A stretch of DNA of 64,000 bases from Fibrella rubiginis (GCF_017353185.1 NZ_JAFMYV010000001.1:186001-250000), one strand, 5' to 3'. Positions 44,474 to 52,056 are shown, counted from the first letter of the stretch. Notes: a model not told the origin generated them from the letters alone. Program-made: numbers and translations.

Positions 44474-44698
44474 ATGGCAGACCAACTAAACGCTCCGCTC
44501 TACTTTTTGACGCCGGCTGATTTACAGCAGATTGCTGGTAACCGGTCCATTGCGTCCTGCCGAAAAGATCACCGGTATTTATGCGATTTATTCGGCATCG
44601 ACAAAAAAAGGCATCCGGGTATTCCGCTGCACACATATGCCGCTTACCTTGACCTACCGCCAGAGATGATATTGGACAAGCTCGGCATCAACCGATAA
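44474..44698 (+). CDS. Small unknown protein
   Basis: 74 residues, MADQLNAPLYFLTPADLQQI then AGNRSIASCRKDHRYLCDLFGI. It is compact and helical and ends in YLDLPPEMILDKLGI. It could be a small DNA-binding protein (similar to other AlpA-like gene products of such elements), but no motif is certain. Confidence 0.45.
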   Translation: MADQLNAPLYFLTPADLQQIAGNRSIASCRKDHRYLCDLFGIDKKRHPGIPLHTYAAYLDLPPEMILDKLGINR

Positions 44699-45654
44699 AG
44701 GTTTGTTGAGTTTAGGTGTTTATCAGACCAAAGGTTATTGGGCAATGGTGGCTTCAAGCCCTTCCAGTAGCACAAGACCTGGCGTGATCAGGCCGGAGCC
44801 GGGATTGTCATCCGGTACAGGTGGCTGCTCCGACTAAAGACCGATGGTATGTATATTACCATCGACCAGCATTTGCCTGAAGTGATCTATTACTATCAAT
44901 CCCCGCTTTTTCTGAAAGTGGGGATTATTGTTAGAAGTTACATCTTTATCTCACACTGAATTGCAGAGCAATAGGTTGGGTGTGAATCGGGAAATAATTC
45001 AGTAACGAATTACCCTTTATGAGCCTGTTAAGAAAGCAGTTTGTCAACAAGTTACTGGGATAATTTCTCCAGTTGGCCCTCCTCGTTGTAGCCATACCAA
45101 ACGCCTTCATAACGAAACCGACCTTGTTTGGCATCTGGATTAAGCCTGGAGTTTCTGCGCCGTTTCGGTGCGCTGATTACTTTCTGAACCAACTTCGTTT
45201 TGAGCATAAGTCTGTGCAGCCGTGTTGGCAATTTAGTGGTAACGTGGGTCAAATTTTGGCCGTCTTTGGGTTGTATTCTTTGGGTGTTCTTGACGTATTC
45301 TTTTCGATTATTACAATATTATTTACCTTAAATGAGTATAATCACTCAGTATTATTTTCGATTATTGGCTATTATTTCCCTTCTTCGGTCTATTATTTGG
45401 CCGTTTTTTGGCTATTCTGCCGTTTTCCAGCCTGAATACAGCTCGATTATCCGCCTATACTAACCACAAACGTACTATTTTGGATCTATTTGCTGTTATT
45501 GATGACCAACGTATGCCCTTCTCCGTAGCTGTGATTGATGCTTATTTGTTGTTAGCTTGAGCGGGCACCATCACCTAGTAAACCAGCACTGAAAAAGCGA
45601 CATGGTTGGCCGATTCACCATGAATCAGGGGATGAGATTAGCTATATTTATCAC
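44699..45654. other. Long region without a convincing gene
   Basis: About 950 bp. A terminator-like hairpin lies at 44898-44926 (AATCCCC/GGGGATT). Fragments of open frame exist on both strands (for example a 66-codon minus-strand frame 45052-45252 ending YEGVWYGYNEEGQLEKLS, and a 120-codon plus-strand frame from 45073), but they overlap one another and neither has a recognised family. The segment 45,290-45,400 is A/T-rich. Possibly remnants of lost genes. Confidence 0.45.
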
Positions 45655-45900
45655 ATGGAGACGCTAATTATCAAAGTAACCAGCTTACACAGGGCCAAGA
45701 CGATGGCTAAAGCACTGGCTGAACAAAGCGGCGTGATGGCCGTTTCGATTCAGCCATCTACGACGCCTCGCCGCACCCGCGCCCGTGTCGATCCTGTTAC
45801 GCTGGCTAGCGAAGCCAGCTTGGCCCAAGCTTGGAACAGCCCGGAAGATGAGGTTTGGGACGCGTATTACCAGGAGCTATGTACTAAAAAGGCGATATAG
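45655..45900 (+). CDS. Putative antitoxin of a MazF/PemK-type pair
   Basis: 81 residues. It reads METLIIKVTSLHRAKTMAKA, then LAEQSGVMAVSIQ, and ends SEASLAQAWNSPEDEVWDAY. The acidic/aromatic C-terminus (SPEDEVWDAYYQEL) is the usual toxin-binding type. Its last codons overlap the start of a MazF/PemK-like frame, the classical layout of a coupled TA module. The toxin partner is damaged. Confidence 0.65.
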   Translation: METLIIKVTSLHRAKTMAKALAEQSGVMAVSIQPSTTPRRTRARVDPVTLASEASLAQAWNSPEDEVWDAYYQELCTKKAI

Positions 45901-46070
45901 TTTTTGTGAACTTTCCCTTCAGCGACGGTACGAAATTCAAGGTTCGTCCTGCCCTGATCATATCGGGTAGCCGGGTGAATAAGACCGGTGATTATCTGTT
46001 CATTCAACTTACATCGGATAGGTCATGGGCCGATGTGTTGGCTCCCACAATCGGGTGTGCGCCGGAGTAA
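45879..46070 (+). pseudogene. Broken MazF/PemK-type toxin
   Basis: The frame starting at ATG 45879 (inside the antitoxin gene) reads MY, then an in-frame TAA (45885-45887), then KGDIVFVNFPFSDGTKFKVR followed by PALIIS and GDYLFIQLTS. The block KGDIV...FPFSDG..K.RPALIIS is the N-terminal half of PemK/MazF toxins. A premature TAA at 46068 also truncates the C-terminal half. No alternative start restores the KGDIV block, so the toxin is most likely dead unless it starts at an internal GTG. Confidence 0.75.
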
Positions 46071-46244
46071 GAGAGCCGGAATGGTCTATACCACCGTTGC
46101 CTTTGGGCCGAGTAGACTCGATTCCTACACACCTACTAGCTTGTCGTTATTCGGTGTACGTAGTCCCCTGCTGGTCTACAGCGTGGTAGTGAGCTAAATT
46201 TGCTGTTGCTTTGTTGTAGTATTGTACAGCATAATCACACTCAA

Positions 46245-47006
46245 ATGACAGCACTGGCAAAAAATTATGATGGAATCTGTTTTCAGTTGAGGCATTACCC
46301 GTCTGCTCAGTCGGACGCTCAGTTGAAAAGTGATCTGGACCGATTGACCTCCGAGATAAGTGCATTGGTGCGGTCTAAACGGAAGATTCGCCCCCAGTCG
46401 GTCATGATGCTTGGTCAAGTTTTCAACCTACGCGTTAAAGCACTCATATGGTTTGCAGCCAACAGGAGCCTCACGCTGTCAGATATGTTTGAGGGTAACA
46501 TTTCAAGGATGGAAGAACTGAAGTCGAGCAAGAGACTTGAGTTTTTGTTCGATAATATTCTGTTTGCACTGAGATGTAATCAACGTGTTGCTGAATCTTT
46601 AGCTGAGAATGGGGTATCAGATGGCACACCTTTGCCAATCACACCGGATATAACCTACTCACAATTTGTCACTTCGATAGCTCTGGCCAGCATTGACGAT
46701 AGGACCGGTCAGAAAATTGTGGATTTCACAAATGCCTCATTGCATATTGAATTTGGTCTTTTTGCCGCAGATATTATTAATGACGAAAAGGCAAGCGTAG
46801 CTGATAGTACTATCAACGAGCTAGCCTTTCTAATAGCCGATGCAGCTCAAAACTATGTTGCTATAGCGACTGAACTTGGTCTTTTGAAACCACGGTCAAT
46901 CAGAAACCCCATCCCAACTATATCCCTTGATTCTGATTTTATAGATGAGCAGAAGGAACTGGCCGATTCGGGTTTAGATGAATTTGCCTTAAACTTTGCT
47001 AATTGA
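46245..47006 (+). CDS. Large antitoxin-like protein preceding a MazF-type toxin
   Basis: 253 residues from the ATG at 46245. A TTG at 46200 is less likely. The body is helical with no recognised family. The C-terminal segment DEQKELADSGLDEFALNFAN resembles the toxin-neutralising tails of MazE-type antitoxins. Its TGA shares a base with the ATG of the toxin (TGATG), so translation is coupled. It is about three times longer than a usual MazE, so the extra domain may sense something. Confidence 0.6.
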   Translation: MTALAKNYDGICFQLRHYPSAQSDAQLKSDLDRLTSEISALVRSKRKIRPQSVMMLGQVFNLRVKALIWFAANRSLTLSDMFEGNISRMEELKSSKRLEFLFDNILFALRCNQRVAESLAENGVSDGTPLPITPDITYSQFVTSIALASIDDRTGQKIVDFTNASLHIEFGLFAADIINDEKASVADSTINELAFLIADAAQNYVAIATELGLLKPRSIRNPIPTISLDSDFIDEQKELADSGLDEFALNFAN

Positions 47007-47356
47007 TGGGTCAAAGCTTTACTAAGGGACAAATTATCAATGTGAATCTTGGAAATCCTCCAGAGGAAGTCAAAGGTCACGAACAAGGCTTAGAAAGACC
47101 TTGTGTAATTATAAAGTCGTTCGACAACTTGAATCTAGCGGTTGTTGTTCCACTCACAACCAAAGAGCCTAAATACAGTCTATTTACAACTGTAAAAATT
47201 ATAAAGAAAACCGCTGGGCTCACAGCCGACAGCTACGCCTTGTGTCACCAAATTAGAACTATTTCGTTTGACCGAATTGTAGGCAAACGGGGAAAATTAC
47301 CAGATATAGACGTGTTAAAGGTTCAAGCAGTCCTGATTGATATTCTCGAACTTTAG
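47006..47356 (+). CDS. MazF/PemK-like endoribonuclease toxin
   Basis: 116 residues from the ATG at 47006. FTKGQIINVNLGNPPEEVKG then HEQGLERPCVIIKSF is the N-terminal block, LAVVVPLTTKEPKYSLFTTV the central part, and ADSYALCHQIRTISFDRIVG the C-terminal part with DRIVGKRG. This is the PemK/MazF SH3-like fold with the RP and T-S/H positions intact. It would cleave mRNA at specific sites when released from the upstream gene product. Confidence 0.85.
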   Translation: MGQSFTKGQIINVNLGNPPEEVKGHEQGLERPCVIIKSFDNLNLAVVVPLTTKEPKYSLFTTVKIIKKTAGLTADSYALCHQIRTISFDRIVGKRGKLPDIDVLKVQAVLIDILEL

Positions 47357-47484
47357 TTTACTCAATAAAAGTCAGTATGTTGCTCAAAAACCTTTGAGGT
47401 TATATTAAGATCGAAGTGCAAACTATATAAGCAGACACGTGCTAAGTACATCTTTCTGCGCAACATAGAAAGTGTACAATCGTA

Positions 47485-48717
47485 TTATCCTCTTCCTTCT
47501 GCCATTTTATCGAAATGAAACAGCATTACTTCAACCGCGATATGCTTTTGGTCGTCCTGCGGTAACTTAAATATGAACTGAAGAAATCTTTCCTTACGAG
47601 TACCAACGAAGCTAACAGCTGCTGGATGAGTTAGTGTTACCTGATTAACTGCCTGAAGGATAGCTGATAAATTAGGTCCCTTGACAAAAATAATTAACGC
47701 TGTTTTAGAGTCGTCCCAGGTTAAATATTCTAACAACTGAGTTAAAGCTTCGAGATAGTGCTTCGGCCCTTTCCAGACTTTACACTCTCCAACGAACAAA
47801 TTCGTACCGTCGTTATTCTTGAGCAAAATATCTGTTTTACCACTACGGTTGAAGGTTTCTCCCGTAACGCTCCCTCCATCAAATGACACCTCTAATTGCA
47901 TCAAAAAAAGGTCTCGTAGTGCTTCTTCGTCTTTCCCAACATATAACGATGGTTTACGCTCAGCAGATAAACCAAAACGAGTCAAGCAGTCAATAATGTC
48001 CCGGTATGTTTTGTTATCGACGGTTGGCTGAGGGACACATGTCTTAGCAGTAACAGTTGGCTTTTGAATCGCTGGCCTCTTCTCTATTTTAGGGACGTTG
48101 TATGTTTTAGGAGCGTCCGGGTTTTTTGTTACATTGATGGCAGTGAAAAAACTGTTCTCTTGTATATAAGCTTCCTTGACCTCAGCGAATTGACGACTTA
48201 TAAAAGCAGGCAATTGAGCATTAAATGTAGATGCGTTATTGTTAATTGCTTGAACATGTTCCCTTAATGAACGCAATGCACTATTTTTCTCTTGATTAAA
48301 CTCATCTGGATCTTGGGATTGGATATTGAATTGAAAAGTAATTTTACTCCCCGAAACGGCAAATTTAGGGCGTCCACCAATGCTGTAAATTGTCGGCATT
48401 ATACCCCATAGTTCGGCTGATCCTTCTACAAGACACGCGATATTACATTCCCAATAGTAAGGGCTATATCGCCTGCGTTCATTTTCGTCTAATTTTCTTT
48501 CCCGCTGTCTGGGCGGTTGGATATCCAGCGACTCTTCAAAAAGTTGAAGTGGCTCAAAGCTAAATGCACTTAAGAGGTGCTTCTGATACTCTGCCTCGTT
48601 CACATTTAAAATGTAGTCTTTGGGTTGCTTCTTTATCTCCTGTTTCAAACGTTCAAACCGTTCCTCAGAAAACTCAAACCAGCCTCTAGGGCGGTTAGAC
48701 CCGTTTGATATGACCAT
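47485..48717 (-). CDS. PD-(D/E)XK nuclease-like protein, unknown N-terminal domain
   Basis: 410 residues from the ATG at 48717. The frame runs to a TTG at 48792, which I do not prefer. The C-terminal region about 270-400 has FNRSGKTDILLKNNDGTNLF and VGECKVWKGPKHYLEALTQL: Asp of KTD and Glu/Lys of GECK fit a PD-(D/E)XK catalytic core, followed by a Q/L-rich helix. The N-terminal 250 residues (WFEFSEERFERLKQEIKKQP, then RRRYSPYYWECNI) match nothing I know. AT-rich. A restriction-type effector role is an inference. Confidence 0.65.
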   Translation of the reverse strand: MVISNGSNRPRGWFEFSEERFERLKQEIKKQPKDYILNVNEAEYQKHLLSAFSFEPLQLFEESLDIQPPRQRERKLDENERRRYSPYYWECNIACLVEGSAELWGIMPTIYSIGGRPKFAVSGSKITFQFNIQSQDPDEFNQEKNSALRSLREHVQAINNNASTFNAQLPAFISRQFAEVKEAYIQENSFFTAINVTKNPDAPKTYNVPKIEKRPAIQKPTVTAKTCVPQPTVDNKTYRDIIDCLTRFGLSAERKPSLYVGKDEEALRDLFLMQLEVSFDGGSVTGETFNRSGKTDILLKNNDGTNLFVGECKVWKGPKHYLEALTQLLEYLTWDDSKTALIIFVKGPNLSAILQAVNQVTLTHPAAVSFVGTRKERFLQFIFKLPQDDQKHIAVEVMLFHFDKMAEGRG

Positions 48718-48776
48718 TGATTTATTTATATCAGATGAAGGGAGTAAAGGTAGTGTCTCAGTTTGAATTTTAATGC

Positions 48777-48808
48777 TTGACCGGATAAGCAACAGGTTTG
48801 TATCTTTG
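48777..48808 (+). promoter_or_regulatory. Promoter of the 77-aa basic protein
   Basis: TTG (48777-48779), 21-bp spacer, TATCTTTG (48801-48808), 5 bp before the ATG at 48813, so the mRNA is probably leaderless. Confidence 0.7.
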
Positions 48809-48812
48809 GTGC

Positions 48813-49046
48813 ATGGCTAATAAAGACAGACCCAGAGACGTAAACCAGCTTGCAAAGCTGATTGCTGACATTGCAACAGGCGAAGAATCCAACGATCAAC
48901 CCGAAAACACCAAGAACCCCGCTGCTGTTGCGCTGGGCCGCTTAGGTGGGCTGAAAGGTGGTAAGGCAAGGGCAAGCAGCCTCACACCGGAACAGCGCAA
49001 AGAGATTGCACAGAGGGCGGCGGCGAAACGGTGGAAGAGAGATTGA
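48813..49046 (+). CDS. Small basic histone-H1-like/RNA-binding protein
   Basis: 77 residues from the ATG at 48813. The C-terminal half NPAAVALGRLGGLKGGKARA then SSLTPEQRKEIAQRAAAKRW is the widespread small basic motif (GGLKGGKARAxxL...KAAxxRW) of nucleic-acid-binding proteins in many bacteria. Acidic N-terminus. Divergent from the nuclease-like gene. Confidence 0.75.
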   Translation: MANKDRPRDVNQLAKLIADIATGEESNDQPENTKNPAAVALGRLGGLKGGKARASSLTPEQRKEIAQRAAAKRWKRD

Positions 49047-49643
49047 TTAATTGTACTCCTCAAACAAATTCAGTTGCCACGAATCACCTGCTTTTTTGCG
49101 CAAGCGATTGTAAAGTTGTGAGTAAGTAACACAGTCTTTTGCTTCTTCAATTACACCGTCAATAAATTGCTTTAAGTGTGCTTCGCCCAAATCGGTAAGG
49201 AGTTGAAAGTGTTTAAGTAGTCGGTATCCTTCGGTAGTTATGGGATTCCTGTTTTGTAATTCTTTGAGCGTGCCTTTTGGGAAACGCAGATAAATAATTT
49301 CATTCGTTATCCTTGCTAAAATTTTCGGTTTTCTTTTGAGACTTTCTTCATCATAAGGTAAACCTAACAACCTAAGAAGTTCTGTATAAAACGGTCGGGG
49401 GAAAGTAACAACATGGGGTTTTGCTTCCCCTATCATGGGGTTGCTACTATTCTTGTTACGACGTCTATATTCTGATAGACTAAACTTTTCGTTTTTTCTG
49501 TCGAGTGCCTCGTCCGTTCCCTGTACGTCAACAAAGTTTTTAATGTTAGAATAAAGCTGACGCTTTTCTTCTTCAGGGCTCAGTTTTTTTACTTTTGGCT
49601 TCTTAACCTCATTGAGGTTAGTTGTCTTTTTTGTCTTTGACAT
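49047..49643 (-). CDS. P63C-domain protein
   Basis: 198 residues. The C-terminal 120 residues show the P63C pattern: HVVTFPRPFYTELLRLLGLP, then LKRKPKILARITNEIIYLRF, KGTLKELQNRNP, GYRLLKHFQLLTDLGEAHLK and FIDGVIEEAK. P63C domains occur in phage and element proteins of the antirepressor/KilA-type circle. The N-terminal 60 residues are Lys-rich and probably disordered. The gene starts 1 bp after the stop of the XRE-ImmA/IrrE gene, so the two form one operon. Confidence 0.7.
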   Translation of the reverse strand: MSKTKKTTNLNEVKKPKVKKLSPEEEKRQLYSNIKNFVDVQGTDEALDRKNEKFSLSEYRRRNKNSSNPMIGEAKPHVVTFPRPFYTELLRLLGLPYDEESLKRKPKILARITNEIIYLRFPKGTLKELQNRNPITTEGYRLLKHFQLLTDLGEAHLKQFIDGVIEEAKDCVTYSQLYNRLRKKAGDSWQLNLFEEYN

Positions 49644-49644
49644 A

Positions 49645-50865
49645 TTACAAACCGTTAAAAACCTCTTCTTGACGTTGTTGTGTGATTTCTTTTATAGACC
49701 TTCGTTTTTGCCACGGATTTCCGTTCAAAGCACTAATAGCTTTGCTCACGTTAGGGATAAACTCATTAAATCTTCCCCACACCTTCTTATCTTTATCTTG
49801 GTTATCCCAGCAATAAAAAATATAAATTATACTAGGATGAATGTAGTTCGCCTTTGCAAACTCCCTCACAAAGGTTGAATTGCCTATGTATGGTACGACG
49901 TCCTTCATCATTTCTATTGGAACCAAGCAACTACGGGCAAAGTCATCAGCATCTACCTCTTCTTTGGAAAATAGATCGAGAGCGCCTGAAACGTGATACG
50001 ATTCTAATTGTATTAGTTCCCAATCGTACAGCACATGGTGTATTTCGTGCATAAGTGCAAACCACAATGAAGGATAATAATTCGTATAATTGGTCAACGC
50101 GATTGCAGGCTTATCGTTAACTGCAAATGTTGCACCCCTTACATACATGCCGTCAATGTATGGCTCAAATATTACTGTTACTCCAAGTTTAAAAAGGTCT
50201 CTTATTGCTTGATAAAGACCCTTCTCTTCATTCATAGAATGCCATCTTAACTTAGGTATATATTCGAAAAGTTTCCCTCTGTCGTATTCAAAGTAATTGT
50301 TAATCTTTGAGGCATTTTTTCTAGCTGACTTTAACCAAAAGTTTTTAGTTAACTTATCTTTTGGTTTACGTTTAGTACTACTACTTAACGCGCTATCAAA
50401 CTTTTCACTCTCATACTCAAAAATTGATTTATAGCCAAAATAGGAAATGAGCCTTTCATTTATGTGTTTGAAGTCTGTTGTACTATCGAGGAAACCAATT
50501 TTATGCAGAGTATTTAAGTCAAAATTATTGACAATAAACTCCCTAACCTTGTATTCTTCCAATTCATCTTTAAAACCTGTTTGAAGTTTTTTGAATAACA
50601 AACTGACAACGTGTTCAGGCGATAAATTTAGGAAGTGCGCAAATTTAAGAAGTGCTAAAAAATCTAATCGTTTTTGTGTCCCGTCAAGGATTCCCGTTAA
50701 AGTTCTACTTTCAATATCTAAAATTGAAAGAGCTGTAGTTTGATTGATACCCAACTCAGCTAGCCTCTTCTCAAAGTGCTGCCTTATCGGGCCTTCGCTT
50801 TTACCAAAGATATTGCCCAAAAATAGCCGGTCTTCATCGTGGAACAAATCTGTATTATCTAGCAT
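49645..50865 (-). CDS. XRE regulator-ImmA/IrrE metallopeptidase fusion
   Basis: 406 residues. N-terminal region about 28-95 with GINQTTALSILDIESRTLTG then ILDGTQKRLDFLALLKFAHF reads as a lambda-repressor-type HTH. C-terminal region about 235-330 carries the zinc motif WFALMHEIHHVLYDW (HExxH) and the later EVDADDFARSCLVP motif of ImmA/IrrE peptidases. ImmA-type enzymes cleave phage or element repressors when triggered. The gene is autoregulated by inference from two palindromes around its promoter and is followed at once by the P63C gene. Confidence 0.85.
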   Translation of the reverse strand: MLDNTDLFHDEDRLFLGNIFGKSEGPIRQHFEKRLAELGINQTTALSILDIESRTLTGILDGTQKRLDFLALLKFAHFLNLSPEHVVSLLFKKLQTGFKDELEEYKVREFIVNNFDLNTLHKIGFLDSTTDFKHINERLISYFGYKSIFEYESEKFDSALSSSTKRKPKDKLTKNFWLKSARKNASKINNYFEYDRGKLFEYIPKLRWHSMNEEKGLYQAIRDLFKLGVTVIFEPYIDGMYVRGATFAVNDKPAIALTNYTNYYPSLWFALMHEIHHVLYDWELIQLESYHVSGALDLFSKEEVDADDFARSCLVPIEMMKDVVPYIGNSTFVREFAKANYIHPSIIYIFYCWDNQDKDKKVWGRFNEFIPNVSKAISALNGNPWQKRRSIKEITQQRQEEVFNGL

Positions 50866-50876
50866 GACCGTGTTTG

Positions 50877-50892
50877 TTTGTAAAATTACAAA
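50877..50892. promoter_or_regulatory. Operator palindrome 1 (TTTGTA-AAAT-TACAAA)
   Basis: Perfect 6-bp arms, between the promoter and the start of the XRE-ImmA/IrrE gene (ATG at 50865). It would cover the transcription start. Confidence 0.7.
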
Positions 50893-50893
50893 T

Positions 50894-50923
50894 CAAAATT
50901 ACGCGTTTTTTGGCAATTAGCAA
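50894..50923 (-). promoter_or_regulatory. Promoter of the XRE-ImmA/IrrE-P63C operon
   Basis: On the minus strand: TTG (plus CAA 50921-50923), 19-bp spacer, TAATTTTG (plus CAAAATTA 50894-50901), an exact match to TTG-N19-TAnnTTTG. It lies between the two operator palindromes. Confidence 0.75.
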
Positions 50924-50938
50924 TACTTTTGAAGAAAT

Positions 50939-50956
50939 ATTTGTAAAAATACAAAT
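50939..50956. promoter_or_regulatory. Operator palindrome 2 (ATTTGTA-AAAA-TACAAAT)
   Basis: Perfect 7-bp arms, with the same TTTGTA...TACAAA core as palindrome 1, upstream of the -33 element. The two sites flank the promoter, a typical cooperative repressor layout. Confidence 0.75.
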
Positions 50957-50972
50957 CATAATGAATTTATGC

Positions 50973-51003
50973 TTGACTGATAAAGCATTAATTATTATCT
51001 TTA
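50973..51003 (+). promoter_or_regulatory. Promoter of the DDE transposase gene
   Basis: TTG (50973-50975), 20-bp spacer, TATCTTTA (50996-51003), one base off the -7 consensus. The start codon follows at 51008 with almost no leader. Confidence 0.6.
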
Positions 51004-51007
51004 ACAT

Positions 51008-51838
51008 ATGAACAAGCTACCCATTGCCAAACGCTCCCAGATCATTCAACTCTTAGTAGAGGGCACCAGCCTACGGGCAACGTCACAGATTGCTGACGTG
51101 TCGATCAATACGGTTACGAAGCTATTGGTAGACGTTGGGGCAGCTTGTCAGCAGTTTCACGACGATACGGTAATCAACGTCACCAGTCAGCGCGTACAAT
51201 GTGATGAGATATGGAGCTTCGTCTATGCTAAAGCGAAGAACGTAGAAGAGGCAACAGCCGCACCAGAAGGCGCGGGGGACGTCTGGACATGGACAGGCTT
51301 AGATGCTGACGCGAAGCTGATTATAAGCTGGTACGTGGGCAATCGGGATGCCGAATCAGCCCTTGACTTTATGCAGGACGTGAAGAGCCGTGTTGCTAAT
51401 CGTATTCAACTCACTACGGACGGTCATAAGCCTCATCTAAAGGCAGTTGACACTGCGTTTGACGGTGAGGTATACTTTGCCCAACTGGTGAAGATATACG
51501 GCTCACCAGAGGGTACGGGTAATGAAAAGTGGTATAGTTCGGCTGAGTTTACTGGCACCAAGAAAGTAATCATTGAAGGTCGTCCCGACGAAAAGCACAT
51601 TTCTACCTCGTTCGTGGAGCGTCAGAATCTGACCATGCGTATGCATATGCGCCGGTTTACGCGTTTTACCAACGGCTTTTCCAAAAAAATTGAGAGCCAT
51701 TGCCATGCCATTGCCTTGCACTTCGTCTACTACAACTTCTGCAAAGTGCATAAGACCTTGCGCGTAACCCCGGCAATGGAAGCTAAATTAGCTGACCGGC
51801 CAATGAGCATTCAGCAACTTGTCGAACTGACTGATTAA
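51008..51838 (+). CDS. IS1-like DDE transposase
   Basis: 276 residues. The N-terminus KRSQIIQLLVEGTSLRATSQ then IADVSINTVTKLL is a helix-turn-helix. The catalytic core shows CDEIWSFVYAKAKN (first Asp), QLTTDGHKPHLKAV (second Asp) and STSFVERQNLTMRMH (Glu), which together give the DDE triad, followed by HFVYYNFCKVHKTLRVTPAM. It resembles IS1-type integrase-core transposases that occur without obvious terminal repeats. None were seen here, so it may be a domesticated or accessory recombinase. Confidence 0.85.
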   Translation: MNKLPIAKRSQIIQLLVEGTSLRATSQIADVSINTVTKLLVDVGAACQQFHDDTVINVTSQRVQCDEIWSFVYAKAKNVEEATAAPEGAGDVWTWTGLDADAKLIISWYVGNRDAESALDFMQDVKSRVANRIQLTTDGHKPHLKAVDTAFDGEVYFAQLVKIYGSPEGTGNEKWYSSAEFTGTKKVIIEGRPDEKHISTSFVERQNLTMRMHMRRFTRFTNGFSKKIESHCHAIALHFVYYNFCKVHKTLRVTPAMEAKLADRPMSIQQLVELTD

Positions 51839-51920
51839 ATTCAAACTAAGACACTACTGGAGTAAACAATGAAGTGAAGGCTCTGATAGCTTTGAGTCAA
51901 AGTTAATGTATCTCCAGCAT

Positions 51921-51942
51921 TTTGCTACCGATTTGCTACCCG
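51921..51942. repeat. Possible integrase arm-binding site, right end
   Basis: TTTGCTACCGATTTGCTACC (then CG), same double TTTGNTACC word as at 34629-34650. Both lie inside the element, about 110 bp from attL and 50-70 bp from attR. Confidence 0.65.
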
Positions 51943-51988
51943 CGCTAGAAAAGCCTTGTAACTAGCTGATAATCAAAATTGTTATCCT

Positions 51989-52006
51989 GTCCCGTCCGGA
52001 CCGCCA
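51989..52006 (+). repeat. Attachment site, right (attR)
   Basis: An exact 18-bp copy of the tRNA-Asp 3' end, followed immediately by the original tRNA terminator hairpin of the chromosome. Confidence 0.92.
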
Positions 52007-52056
52007 GAAATAAAAAAACGCTCCTAGCACATTGCTAGGAGCGTTTTTTTATTTCT
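52006..52056. terminator. Original tRNA-Asp terminator, 24-bp perfect stem
   Basis: Arms 52006-52029 and 52033-52056 with loop CAT and A/T-rich ends. It lay directly after tRNA-Asp before integration. Confidence 0.88.

Larger units (their letters stand above)
34519..52006. mobile_element. Integrated mobile element in tRNA-Asp (about 17.5 kb)
   Basis: Bounded by an 18-bp direct repeat of the tRNA-Asp 3' end. Beside the tRNA sits an integrase. Inside are an excisionase-like HTH, a second tyrosine recombinase, a VapE-type helicase, an iteron cluster, a RepB-type primase, toxin-antitoxin and nuclease genes, a DDE transposase and many unknowns. The chromosome resumes after 52,006 with a tRNA-type terminator. 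No relaxase, coupling protein or capsid gene was recognised, so it may be a mobilisable element or a phage/ICE satellite that replicates after excision. Confidence 0.9.

Noticed and set aside
45052..45435. Two overlapping ORFs (66 codons minus, 120 codons plus)
   Set aside because: They overlap on opposite strands, show no family features, and the plus frame is partly low-complexity hydrophobic sequence. At most one could be real and I cannot tell which.
50957..51988. Complete insertion sequence around the DDE transposase
   Set aside because: No terminal inverted repeats or target-site duplication could be found on either side of the transposase gene.
34519..52006. Integrated element as an ICE or a prophage
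   Set aside because: No relaxase, coupling ATPase, VirB4-like, terminase, portal or capsid protein was recognised. The class stays open (mobilisable element or satellite).
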